A stretch of DNA of 64,000 bases from Amycolatopsis sp. CA-230715. GTDB lineage: Bacteria; Actinomycetota; Actinomycetes; Mycobacteriales; Pseudonocardiaceae. Shown piece by piece: positions 33,836 to 42,345 of this stretch (position 1 is the first letter of the stretch; the number at the start of each line of letters is the position of its first letter). Under the pieces are notes generated by a model. It saw only the letters and a list, made by a program, of their open reading frames with translations, ran no database searches and had not been told where the DNA came from. The position numbers and the translations under genes are program-made. Where the stretch lies: contig NZ_CP059997.1 in assembly GCF_018736145.1 (NCBI RefSeq), positions 867,501 to 931,500 of the forward strand, read 5' to 3'.

Positions 33836-36094
33836 ATGGACACCGCGAACTCCCCCGGATCCGAGTTCGGCCGCGAACTCGAACGGCTCGTCGCACGCCG
33901 TGCCCTGTCGTGGCGGAAGCTGTCGCAACTCGTCGGCTACACCCCCAGCTGGCTAAGCAAGGTGAAGAACGGCGCACCGCCCTCGCCCGAGCTGGCGCGG
34001 CGGTGCGACGAGGTGCTCGAAGCGGGTGGCTCGCTGGTGGCCGCGGCCGGAGGTCAGCCGGTGGGTCCGCGCCCGGCCCAGCTTCCCGCGGCGACCGCCT
34101 ACTTCACCGGGCGGAAGGCCGAACTGGGCGAACTCGACGCCGCGCTGGCCGGCGAGGACGACAGCTGCCCGCCGGTGGCGCTCCTGTCCGGCCCGCCGGG
34201 AGCGGGCAAGACCGCGCTCGCGCTGTACTGGGCGCACACCGCCGCCGCCCGGTTCCCCGGTGGTCAGCTCTACGTCGACCTGCGCGGCCACTCCCCTTCG
34301 GGGGAGCCCGTCACCCCCGAGACCGCGCTCGACCACCTGATCACCGCGGTGGCGGGCCGCGGCGCGGCGATCCCGGCCACCCTCGGCGAGCGAGCGGCGT
34401 TGTACCGCTCGCTGCTGTCCGGAACCCGCACGCTCGTCCTGCTGGACAACGCGCTGGACGCGGCCCAGGTCGAGCACCTCCTCCCCGGCACCGCGGGCTG
34501 CGCGGTGCTGATCACCAGCCGCACCGACCTGATGTGCACCGGAGTGCGCTTCGGCGTACGACGAGTGGTGCTCGGCCCGTTGAAGCTCGACGAGTCGGTC
34601 GAACTGCTGCGCCGCGTGATCGGGCCCTCCCGCGCGGACGCGGAACCCGGCGCGGCCGCGGTGCTCGCGGACGAGTGCGACCGGCTCCCGCTCGCGCTGC
34701 GGATCGCGGGCGAACTGGTCGCGACCCGGCGCGAGAACACCGTCGGGGAGCTGGTCGGTCACCTGTCCACCCACAAGCTCGATCTGCTTTCGGTCGGCGA
34801 GACGGCGTCGGTGCGCGCGGTGATGGCCTGGTCGTACCGCGGGCTGACGCCCGCGGCCGCCTCGTTGTTCCGGATGCTCGGGCTGCTCGCCGGACCGGAC
34901 TGGAGCCTCGACGCGGCCGCGGCACTGACCGGGTTCGCCCGCGAACGCGTCCGCGATCTCGTCGACGTGCTCTTCGAGGCCCACCTGATCGAACGCGCGG
35001 ACGGCGACCACTACCGCATGCACGGCCTCCTGCGGCTCTACGCCGCCGAACGCGCCCGGCACGAAGAACGGCCGGACGCGATCGCGGCCGCGATCACCCG
35101 GCTCACCCGCTGGTACCTGGCGACCACGCTCGCCGCCTCCGCGCGGATCGCGCCGTACCGTCGCAAGTGGATGGCGAAGACGGACCTCCCCGCGTACCGG
35201 TCCGGGGAGGCCGCCGAGTTCGCCGACGCGGCCACCGCGATCCGCTGGTGCGATGCCGAGAGCCGGAACCTCGAAAGCCTGCTCCGCACCGCGAGCGCCT
35301 ACGGTCTCGCCGATCTCGTGTGGCGGATCCCGATCGCGCTCTACGACTACTTCCTGTTCCGGAAGCCGTGGTCGGTGTGGCTCGCGACGACCCAGCTCGC
35401 GGCGGAGGCGGCCCGCCGGTGCGGCAACCGCGCGGCCGAAGGGTGGGCGACCACGAGCCAGGCGATCGCGTGGTACTGGCGGAACGACCTCGACCGCAGT
35501 GAAACCCTGCACACCACCGCGCTCGCGATCGCCGACGAGGTGGGCGATCCCCTCGGGCAGGCGTGGGCGCACTACGGGCTGGCCTGCGCGGCCGTCGACC
35601 GCGCCGAGCCCACCCGCGCGCTCGGTCACGCCGAGAAGGCGCTTCGGCTGTTCACCGAAGTCATGCTGCCCGAAGGCAAGGCATCGGCCCTCGCCGTGCT
35701 CGGGACGGTCCACCGCACCACCGGCAGGATCGACTCCGCGTTCGCGGTGACCCAGCGGGCGCTCCGCGTCTGCGAGGAACTGCGCGATCCGCACGGCCGC
35801 GGCCGGAAGCTGATCAAGCTCGCCGAAATCCACCAGCAGCGCGGCAAGCTCGCGGACGCGATGACGTACCTGAACGTGGCGCTGACGATCCGCGTCGCCG
35901 TCGAGGACCACTGGGGCGTGGCCGATGTCCGCGTCCGGCGCGGCGACCTGCTCCTCGAACTCGGCGATCGCGAGCAGGCCGTGGCCGAGTGGACCCGGGC
36001 ACTGGCCTACTACCGCGAAACCGGCGATCCCCGTGCCGATTCCGTGGCACGCAAGGTGGCCACGCCACGCACCGGCTACGAACGATCCGCGTGA
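33836..36094 (+). CDS. XRE-NB-ARC-TPR regulator (STAND ATPase)
   Basis: A 752-aa multidomain signal-transduction protein. A helix-turn-helix XRE domain lies at about 12-66 (LSWRKLSQLVGYTPSWLSKV). The NB-ARC/STAND ATPase has P-loop GPPGAGKTA (119-127), Walker B TLVLLDNAL and the sensor loop LITSRTD. A winged-helix MHD-like part (YRMHGLLRLYAAERARHE) and C-terminal TPR repeats (about 520-740) follow. Such proteins switch on by ligand-driven oligomerisation. ATG 33836 is preferred; GTG 33827 is possible. It is divergent from a secreted protein gene. Confidence 0.85.
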   Translation: MDTANSPGSEFGRELERLVARRALSWRKLSQLVGYTPSWLSKVKNGAPPSPELARRCDEVLEAGGSLVAAAGGQPVGPRPAQLPAATAYFTGRKAELGELDAALAGEDDSCPPVALLSGPPGAGKTALALYWAHTAAARFPGGQLYVDLRGHSPSGEPVTPETALDHLITAVAGRGAAIPATLGERAALYRSLLSGTRTLVLLDNALDAAQVEHLLPGTAGCAVLITSRTDLMCTGVRFGVRRVVLGPLKLDESVELLRRVIGPSRADAEPGAAAVLADECDRLPLALRIAGELVATRRENTVGELVGHLSTHKLDLLSVGETASVRAVMAWSYRGLTPAAASLFRMLGLLAGPDWSLDAAAALTGFARERVRDLVDVLFEAHLIERADGDHYRMHGLLRLYAAERARHEERPDAIAAAITRLTRWYLATTLAASARIAPYRRKWMAKTDLPAYRSGEAAEFADAATAIRWCDAESRNLESLLRTASAYGLADLVWRIPIALYDYFLFRKPWSVWLATTQLAAEAARRCGNRAAEGWATTSQAIAWYWRNDLDRSETLHTTALAIADEVGDPLGQAWAHYGLACAAVDRAEPTRALGHAEKALRLFTEVMLPEGKASALAVLGTVHRTTGRIDSAFAVTQRALRVCEELRDPHGRGRKLIKLAEIHQQRGKLADAMTYLNVALTIRVAVEDHWGVADVRVRRGDLLLELGDREQAVAEWTRALAYYRETGDPRADSVARKVATPRTGYERSA

Positions 36095-36106
36095 CCGAAC
36101 CCGGCG

Positions 36107-38191
36107 CTATTTCCGTGGCAGGCCGAGCAACCGTTCGGCGGCGACCGAGCGCAGGATCTGGGTAGTCCCGCCCGCGATGCTCAGGCACCGGGTGAGCAGG
36201 AACTCGTGCTGCGCCTTCGCGGTCTCGTCCGTCACGATGGAACCGGTGCGCCCCAACAGGTCCAGTGCGAACTCGGCGACCTCCTGCCGGTGCCGCACGC
36301 CGAGCAGCTTCCGCACGCTCGACTCGGCTTCGGCGCCGTGACCGTCCAGTCTGCGCAGCACCGCGCGGACGTCGAGCAGCGCGCCGGTGAAGCCGTCGGC
36401 GACGAGCGCGCCCAGTCGTTCCAGCGTGCCGGTGTCCGGGTCGTGAACGCCGTCCAAGAGCGCTTCGACGTCTTCACCGAGCGAGGATCCCTTGCTCATC
36501 GCGACGCGTTCGTTAGCGAGCGTGGTGCGCGCGAGGCGCCAGCCGTCGCCGGGCTCGCCGACGACGTGGTCGTCCGGGACGAACACATCGTCGAGGAAGA
36601 CCTCGTTGAACATCTCGTCGCCGGTGATTTCCCGCAGCGGACGGGTTTCGAGCCCGTCGGCCGTCATGTCGACGAGGAAGTAGGTGATGCCGCGGTGCTT
36701 CGGGACGCTCGCGTCGGTGCGCGCGAGGCAGATCGCCCAGTCGGCCTTGTGCGCCAAGGAGGTCCAGACCTTCTGGCCGCGAAGGCGCCAGCCGCCGGGC
36801 ACCTTGCGCGCGGTGGTCCGCAGGGACGCGAGATCGGAGCCCGCCTCCGGCTCGCTGAAGAGCTGGCACCACACGATTTCGCCGCGCAGGGTCGGTCCCA
36901 CGAACTTTTCGGTCTGCTCGGCGGTTCCGTGCGCCAGTATCGTCGGCGCCGCCCAGCCGCCGATCACCAGATCCGGCCGTTCCACCCCCGCCTTCGCCAG
37001 CTCGGCGTCGATCACCAGCTGGCGCGACGGCGACGCGGCCAGCCCGTACGGCTTCGGCCAGTGCGGGGTGAGGTACCCGGTCTCGGCGAGCCGGATCCGT
37101 TGCGCCGCACCGGAAACGGCCGCGATCCCGGCCACCTCGGCTGCCACGGATTCGTCCGCGCCGACGTCGATCGCCAGTTCGCGGCGCGTGCCGTCGAGCG
37201 CGAGCCGTGCGGTCTTCTCCCGCCAGCGCGCGCCACCGCCGAGCGCCTGCCGCAGCGAGATCGCGCGCCGCAGCCGGAAGTGCGCGCCGTGCTCCCAGGT
37301 GAACCCGATCCCGCCGAGCACCTGGATGCAGTCCTTCGCGTTGTCGACGGCCGCGTCGAGCGTGACGGCGAGCGCGGCCGAGGCGGCGCACGACAGCTGT
37401 GACGGCGAGGTCGCATCCGCCGCGCGCGCCGCGTCCCAGGCCAGCGCCGCCGCCGCTTCGGCACGGCAGAGCATGTCCGCGCACAGGTGCTTGACCGCCT
37501 GGAACGCCCCGATCGGGCGGCCGAACTGCTCGCGGACCTTCGCGTAGTCGCTCGCCGTCCGCAGGCACCACGCCGCGATCCCGGCGGCTTCGGCCGAGGC
37601 GACGGTCGCCGCGAGATCGGCGACCAGCGCGCCGTCCAGGTCCAGCCGGGCCGTGTCCGGGACGGCGACCCGGTCGAAGTCGACGAACGCGCACGACCGC
37701 GACGGGTCGAACGATTCGACGGGCGTGACCGTGACACCGGTGGTTCCGGGCGGCAGCGCGAACCACCCGCCCGCGGTCGAGGACAGGACCAGCCAGGTGT
37801 CGTCGTCGGCGTCGAACACGGGCCCGATACGGCCGGAGAGCACGAGCGAGTCGCCGGGAACGGGCGCGTCCCAGACCACCGCGGCCGACGCCGAGCCCGC
37901 GGCGAGCCCCGGCAGCAGTTCCGCGGCGACCGGCGCGGAGCTGTCCGCGGCCAGCGCCAGCCCGGCCAGCGCGGTGCCGAACACCGGGCCGGGCACGAGC
38001 GCGGCGGCCACTTCTTCGAGCCCGGACGCGAGATCCGTCACATCGCCGCCCGCGCCGCCGACCGGCTCCGGCAGCGCCGCCGCGAACAGGCCGAGCTTCG
38101 CCAGCCCCGCGAAATCCGCGTCCTTTTCCGCTGCCCACGACCGGATGGTCACGGCCAGCGCCGCCTGCTCCTCGGTGATCGCGATCGGCAC
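36107..38191 (-). CDS. fadE34: Fused double-domain steroid acyl-CoA dehydrogenase FadE34 (ChsE3)
   Basis: A 694-aa protein made of two acyl-CoA dehydrogenase modules in one chain (about 1-330 and 345-694). The second half carries the flavin motif CQLFSEPEAGSDLASLRTTA and LSIAGGTTQILRSVAAERLLG. In mycobacteria this fused enzyme desaturates the longer (C24/C22) sterol side-chain CoA esters, and its gene is divergent from kstR exactly as here. It is controlled by a KstR box 35 bases upstream of the ATG. Confidence 0.9.
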   Translation of the reverse strand: MPIAITEEQAALAVTIRSWAAEKDADFAGLAKLGLFAAALPEPVGGAGGDVTDLASGLEEVAAALVPGPVFGTALAGLALAADSSAPVAAELLPGLAAGSASAAVVWDAPVPGDSLVLSGRIGPVFDADDDTWLVLSSTAGGWFALPPGTTGVTVTPVESFDPSRSCAFVDFDRVAVPDTARLDLDGALVADLAATVASAEAAGIAAWCLRTASDYAKVREQFGRPIGAFQAVKHLCADMLCRAEAAAALAWDAARAADATSPSQLSCAASAALAVTLDAAVDNAKDCIQVLGGIGFTWEHGAHFRLRRAISLRQALGGGARWREKTARLALDGTRRELAIDVGADESVAAEVAGIAAVSGAAQRIRLAETGYLTPHWPKPYGLAASPSRQLVIDAELAKAGVERPDLVIGGWAAPTILAHGTAEQTEKFVGPTLRGEIVWCQLFSEPEAGSDLASLRTTARKVPGGWRLRGQKVWTSLAHKADWAICLARTDASVPKHRGITYFLVDMTADGLETRPLREITGDEMFNEVFLDDVFVPDDHVVGEPGDGWRLARTTLANERVAMSKGSSLGEDVEALLDGVHDPDTGTLERLGALVADGFTGALLDVRAVLRRLDGHGAEAESSVRKLLGVRHRQEVAEFALDLLGRTGSIVTDETAKAQHEFLLTRCLSIAGGTTQILRSVAAERLLGLPRK

Positions 38192-38225
38192 CGGTACACC
38201 TCCTGACGCTCGCCGCCGCGATCAT

Positions 38226-38239
38226 TAGAACGTGTTTCA
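38226..38239. promoter_or_regulatory. KstR operator before fadE34
   Basis: TAGAACGTGTTTCA matches TnnAACnnGTTnnA at all fixed positions. It is 35 bases upstream of the fadE34 start, the same distance as the box before chsE1. Confidence 0.85.
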
Positions 38240-38303
38240 GTTTTCTCGGCAAGTGCGCGCGAGTTGAACGCGCACGGGCATTGGGTACGCTAACGTCACA
38301 AAC

Positions 38304-38317
38304 TGGAACAAGTTACG
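38304..38317. promoter_or_regulatory. KstR operator before kstR (one mismatch)
   Basis: TGGAACAAGTTACG matches the KstR consensus except for the final A. It lies 20 bases upstream of the kstR start and would give autorepression. Confidence 0.7.
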
Positions 38318-38336
38318 GATCACTCCGGGAGGCACG

Positions 38337-38978
38337 ATGGCCGCCAAGCCGAGGACGGCCGCGCAGCCGAAGACGCGCGGGGGCGCCGGGATGAGCGCGA
38401 TCGGCGGGGACGAGCTGGGCTCGGCCGCGCAGCGCGACCGCCGCCGCCGCATCATCGACGCGACGCTCGCGCTGGCCGCGAAAGGCGGCTACGACGCGGT
38501 GCAGATGCGCGCGGTCGCCGAACGCGCCGACGTCGCGCTCGGCACGCTGTACCGGTACTTCCCGTCCAAGATCCACCTGCTGGTTTCGGGGCTGGCCAGG
38601 GAGTTCGAGCGCGCGCAGGACAAGATCGAGCGCGGCGCGATCCCCGGCGACACCGCCGTCGAGCGGCTCATCTTCGTGCTCGGCCGCAACACCAGGATGA
38701 TGCAGCGCGACCCGCACCTCACCGAGGCGATGGTGCGGGCCTTCATGTTCGCCGACACCACCGCGGCCGCCGAGGTCGAACAGGTCGGCAGGCACATGGA
38801 GGCGATGTTCGCCAAGGCGATGGGCATTGACGAGCCCGACGAGCGCGACCGCGACATCTTCCACCTGATCGCCGACGTGTGGATGGCGAACCTGGTGGCC
38901 TGGGTGACGCGCCGGGCCTCGGCGGCCGACGTCGCCAACCGCCTCGAACTTTCGGTGCACCTGTTGCTGGACAAGTGA
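38337..38978 (+). CDS. kstR: TetR-family sterol-catabolism repressor KstR
   Basis: A 213-aa repressor. The TetR HTH is ILDATLALAAKGG-type, with VQMRAVAERADVALGTLYRYFPSK (about 56-79). The ligand domain keeps blocks close to mycobacterial KstR (LTEAMVRAFMFADTTAA, DVWMANLVAWVTRRASA). KstR binds TnnAACnnGTTnnA and is released by 3-oxo-sterol CoA thioesters. Its gene is divergent from fadE34 with two KstR boxes between. ATG 38337 has GGGAGG upstream; ATG 38391 would remove a basic, family-variable N-terminus. Confidence 0.92.
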   Translation: MAAKPRTAAQPKTRGGAGMSAIGGDELGSAAQRDRRRRIIDATLALAAKGGYDAVQMRAVAERADVALGTLYRYFPSKIHLLVSGLAREFERAQDKIERGAIPGDTAVERLIFVLGRNTRMMQRDPHLTEAMVRAFMFADTTAAAEVEQVGRHMEAMFAKAMGIDEPDERDRDIFHLIADVWMANLVAWVTRRASAADVANRLELSVHLLLDK

Positions 38979-38980
38979 AA

Positions 38981-39011
38981 GCGGGTCCCCGGCCGCGCCG
39001 GGGACCCGCTC
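38981..39011. terminator. Bidirectional terminator between kstR and the ricin-fold gene
   Basis: A perfect 14-bp stem (AGCGGGTCCCCGGC, 38981-38994, with 38998-39011) and a CGC loop start two bases after the kstR stop and end 12 bases before the end of the converging gene. Confidence 0.75.
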
Positions 39012-39023
39012 AGCTCACCGGTG

Positions 39024-39638
39024 TCACTGCCACCACTGGTTCTTGTTGCCCGCCACGAACTGCCACAGCTGCACCTTCGTGCCGTTGCGGCCCGCGGTCA
39101 CCGAGTCGGCGTCGAGCCAGCGCGGGCTCGCGGGCGTGCCGATGCGGTCGAAGCCCTCCGGGATCCGCGCGGCGCCCCACCACTGGTTCTTCTGCCCCGC
39201 GATGTAGTCCCACAACTGCACCTTGGTGCCGTTCTGGTTGATCGTCAGCAGATCCGCGTCCAGGTACCGTCCACTGTGGGCGTTGCGGAGCCTGGTGTAG
39301 CCCTCCGGGATCTGGTCGAGGTAGAACGCCTGCTGCGCGGCCGTGTTGTCGCACGTCCACAGCTGGACCTTGGTGCCGTTGCGGCCGATCGTGTTCAGGT
39401 CGGCGTCGAGGCACTTTCCGTACTGCACCGAACGGAACAGGTACGCGTCCTGCGCCGCCTTCGCGCTCAGGCCGTGCGCCGAGGCCTTCGCGGGCACGAG
39501 TTCGAACCCGGCCAGCGGGCTGATCGGCTTGAGCCCGCCCGCGGCCCCCTCGGCCGCACCGGCCGAACCCGGCGCGAGCAGCGCCAGCACACCGGCGGCC
39601 GCCGCGGCGATCGCACCGAACCGCGTCAACTTCCCCAT
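39024..39638 (-). CDS. Secreted ricin-type beta-trefoil protein
   Basis: A 204-aa exported protein. The signal peptide is FGAIAAAAAGVLALLAPGSAGA. The mature part contains three trefoil repeats, each with LDAD...NGTKVQLW: CLDADLNTIGRNGTKVQLW, YLDADLLTINQNGTKVQLW and WLDADSVTAGRNGTKVQLW. Such domains bind sugars and are often attached to glycosidases; here the lectin stands alone. ATG 39638 was chosen because GGGGAG lies just before it; ATG 39659 is possible. Confidence 0.8.
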   Translation of the reverse strand: MGKLTRFGAIAAAAAGVLALLAPGSAGAAEGAAGGLKPISPLAGFELVPAKASAHGLSAKAAQDAYLFRSVQYGKCLDADLNTIGRNGTKVQLWTCDNTAAQQAFYLDQIPEGYTRLRNAHSGRYLDADLLTINQNGTKVQLWDYIAGQKNQWWGAARIPEGFDRIGTPASPRWLDADSVTAGRNGTKVQLWQFVAGNKNQWWQ

Positions 39639-39836
39639 TGTCTCCCCAATCTTCGACATCCCGGTGTGACACCAGGAAAGAAAGCCACCATTAGCGGGTG
39701 GCGTTCGCCGTGATCATCCCGGTCCGCGGCGGCACCGTCGACCGGATGTCGTTGGCGGGCAACAACACAGTTCAGGCGTGTAACGAGAAGACCTCGTCCG
39801 AGCGAATAGAAGATGCTACGACTGGGGAGAAAACGC

Positions 39837-40820
39837 GTGCGCATCCACCTGAGCATGGCCGACCTGACCAGAATCGGGCTCGGCGGCGCCGATCCCGCGT
39901 GGGAGACCGCGGCGAGCCTTCGCGTGCTGCAAACCGGCGGCACGGCCTTCGACCGCTGGCGGCGGCTGGTGCGCTGGAGCCTCCCCGCGCACGGCGAACG
40001 GCTCCTGTGGCTGTGCAGGCCCGGTGCTCCCGCGCCCGCGTTCCTGGTGCCGATGACCGGGGAGTCCGGAGTGGACGCGGTGCTGGGCGAAATCCGCCGC
40101 ACCGCACCGGCGAGGCTGGCGGCGGGCGTGCGCGCGGCCGCCGCGGGCGGGCCGCTTCCCCGGTGGGCTCGGGAGCTGGCGGGCGGATCCACGGCCGCGC
40201 TGGAAGAACTGGCTCGCGCCCTCGTCGACTACCACCGGCTCGCGATCGAACCGCACTGGCGGGAAATCACCACCAGGGTCGACGCCGATCGCGACCTGCG
40301 CACCAGGATCCTGCGCGACGGCGGCGTGAGCGGCCTGCTGACGAGCCTGCGCCCCGCGGTCCGCTGGCGCGCGCCGATGCTGGAAAGCGGGCCCGGTCCG
40401 GAACTGCACCTCGCCGGAACCGGGCTGCTGTTGGTCCCCACCTGGTTCGCGCGCGAAGCCGAAGTGATCCCGTCCCCGGCGGGCGGCCCGGCACGCCTCG
40501 CCTATCCCGCGGTGCACACCCGGAATCCGGTGCCCGCCGCGCGGCGCGGACCGTCCAAAAAGGCGCTCGCCGCCCTGATCGGCCCGACCCGAGCGGCGGC
40601 GCTGGCCACGATGGCCACCGGCTGCAGCACGTCCGAACTGGCCGAGCGGCTCGGCGTGACCCCGTCCGCGGTCAGCAAGCACACCGCGGTTTTGCGCGAC
40701 GCGGGGCTCATCAGCACCCATCGGGACCGCAACACTGTCCTGCACTCCCTCACCCCGCTCGGCGCCTCCCTGCTCGCGGACCTTGGTGCAGATCCGAACC
40801 AGGCGCGTTCTTTGCGGTGA
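39837..40820 (+). CDS. ArsR-like winged-helix regulator with N-terminal extension
   Basis: A 327-aa protein. The C-terminal 80 residues form a winged HTH (CSTSELAERLGVTPSAVSKHTAVLRDAGLI). The N-terminal 240 residues are an actinobacterial DUF5937-like domain beginning RIHLSMADLTRIGLG. The target and ligand are unknown. GTG 39837 was chosen because GGGGAG lies seven bases upstream. It is followed after 51 bases by another regulator on the same strand. Confidence 0.75.
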   Translation: MRIHLSMADLTRIGLGGADPAWETAASLRVLQTGGTAFDRWRRLVRWSLPAHGERLLWLCRPGAPAPAFLVPMTGESGVDAVLGEIRRTAPARLAAGVRAAAAGGPLPRWARELAGGSTAALEELARALVDYHRLAIEPHWREITTRVDADRDLRTRILRDGGVSGLLTSLRPAVRWRAPMLESGPGPELHLAGTGLLLVPTWFAREAEVIPSPAGGPARLAYPAVHTRNPVPAARRGPSKKALAALIGPTRAAALATMATGCSTSELAERLGVTPSAVSKHTAVLRDAGLISTHRDRNTVLHSLTPLGASLLADLGADPNQARSLR

Positions 40821-40871
40821 ACCACGGCGATTCACCTGCCCGCACAGACTTCCCCGCTCTAGCGTGACCGC

Positions 40872-41771
40872 ATGAAAAGAAAGCCAATACTGCGGCCGAA
40901 CACCCTGCGAGCGCGCGAACTGGGTGCGGAGCTTCGCGCGCAACGTGAAGCGAGGCACCTGACCTTGCGCGAACTGAGCCGGAAGCTGGGATGGTCGCAC
41001 GCGACAATCTCGTTCTTCGAAAGCGGCGCTCGCCCGCCTTCTCCATTCGAGGTCGCGACTTACCTCGGTGGCTGCGGCCCGGTGAAGCGGGCGGACTACG
41101 AATTGCTGCTCCAGCTCGCGAGTACGCCCGACGAGCCTTATCTCACCCTGCCGAACGGCCCGGAAATGTCACGGGAGCTTCGTTCACTTATCGCGCACGA
41201 AAATATGGCTCACAGGATCACCTGCTACGAGCCGAGAGCGGTACCGGGACTGCTCCAGTCGGAAAGCTACGTACGCGAGTTCATCGGGCTGTTCACACCG
41301 ATACCACCAGCGGTCAAGGAAGCACGAGTCCGGACACGGTTGGCGAGGCAAGAACTACCGCATCGCGACAAGGCTCCGCAGTGCACGTTCTTCATCCAGG
41401 AACAGGCGCTGCGGACCACAATCGGCGACACCCGAATCATGAACGAGCAAATCTTGTCCCTCATGCTCATCGGCACTCAGAAGAACTGCACGGTACGGGT
41501 GGTTCTCAACTCGGCTGGCCCGTTCAGCGTCCTGAACACGCTTCGCTTGATGGATTACGAGAAGCAGCCGCCTGTCGGATACACCGACGGAGAGGGGGTT
41601 GGAATCTTTCTGGAGCGGCCGAGCGACATCGCGAATTACCGAACCATCATGGGCAAACTCGACCGCGCGGCACTCGATGAGGAAGAGTCGCGGGCGTGGC
41701 TCACCCACCTGGCGGATGCCTACGACCGAGCGGAGGGCGCCTCCTCATTGCCCACGATCGCACAAGGCTGA
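40872..41771 (+). CDS. XRE-family regulator with DUF5753
   Basis: A 299-aa protein with an N-terminal XRE HTH (LTLRELSRKLGWSHATISFFESG, about 29-52) and a DUF5753 ligand-binding-like region (about 95-275, YEPRAVPGLLQSESYVREF, LTLPNG-type blocks). Actinomycete genes of this type usually have a DUF397 gene next door; none is seen. Third-codon GC is lower than in the surrounding genes, a hint of recent transfer. It ends against a palindrome cluster. Confidence 0.8.
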   Translation: MKRKPILRPNTLRARELGAELRAQREARHLTLRELSRKLGWSHATISFFESGARPPSPFEVATYLGGCGPVKRADYELLLQLASTPDEPYLTLPNGPEMSRELRSLIAHENMAHRITCYEPRAVPGLLQSESYVREFIGLFTPIPPAVKEARVRTRLARQELPHRDKAPQCTFFIQEQALRTTIGDTRIMNEQILSLMLIGTQKNCTVRVVLNSAGPFSVLNTLRLMDYEKQPPVGYTDGEGVGIFLERPSDIANYRTIMGKLDRAALDEEESRAWLTHLADAYDRAEGASSLPTIAQG

Positions 41772-42345
41772 GCTAGCGTCCCCGAAGGCCACCTTCGGGG
41801 AACTGAGTGCCACGATCTCGGCCCTCGCGTTCAGTCGCATGGCGACGCTCGTGCCCCGAAAGTGGCTTTCGGGGCACGCACGGATCGCGGCTTCCCCCTG
41901 AAAGGCCACCTTCGGGGAATCTAGCGTCACTTTCTCGGCCCTCGCAGGCGTGCGGCCGAAGCCGCGCATGCCCCGAAGGTGGCCTTCGGGGCGCTAAACG
42001 CCACAAATCCACCCCTCGCACGCCCAACCACCGCGAGGCACATGCCCCGAAAGTGACCTTCGGGGCGCTCCATGCCCCGAAAGCCACCTTCACGGCATCA
42101 CCAGATCCCCGCCGGAGCAGGAGAAGCCCCTGCCAGCGCGGAATTCGCGGCACCGGAATCACCTCCGGGACACCGGACACGGGTCGCCCGACCGCCACAG
42201 GAGCCACCTTCCGGGACTCCAGCGCCACTTTCCCGGCCCTCGCGGCTGCGCGGGCGGGCTGCGCATGCCCCGAAGGTGGCTTTCCGGGCATCCAGCGCCC
42301 CGAAAGCCACCTTCGGGGCATCACGCGCCCAGGCCCGCCGTCGCG
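41772..42345. repeat. Largest palindrome cluster, with composite repeat, between convergent genes
   Basis: Eight copies of the palindrome lie at 41779-41801, 41853-41875, 41894-41918, 41970-41992, 42044-42066, 42074-42096, 42266-42288 and 42298-42319. The composite module occupies 41894-42038, and its ACTTTC-CGGCCCTCGC part recurs at 42225-42243. No credible gene is present. It separates the XRE-DUF5753 gene (plus) from an LLM oxidoreductase (minus). Confidence 0.85.
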
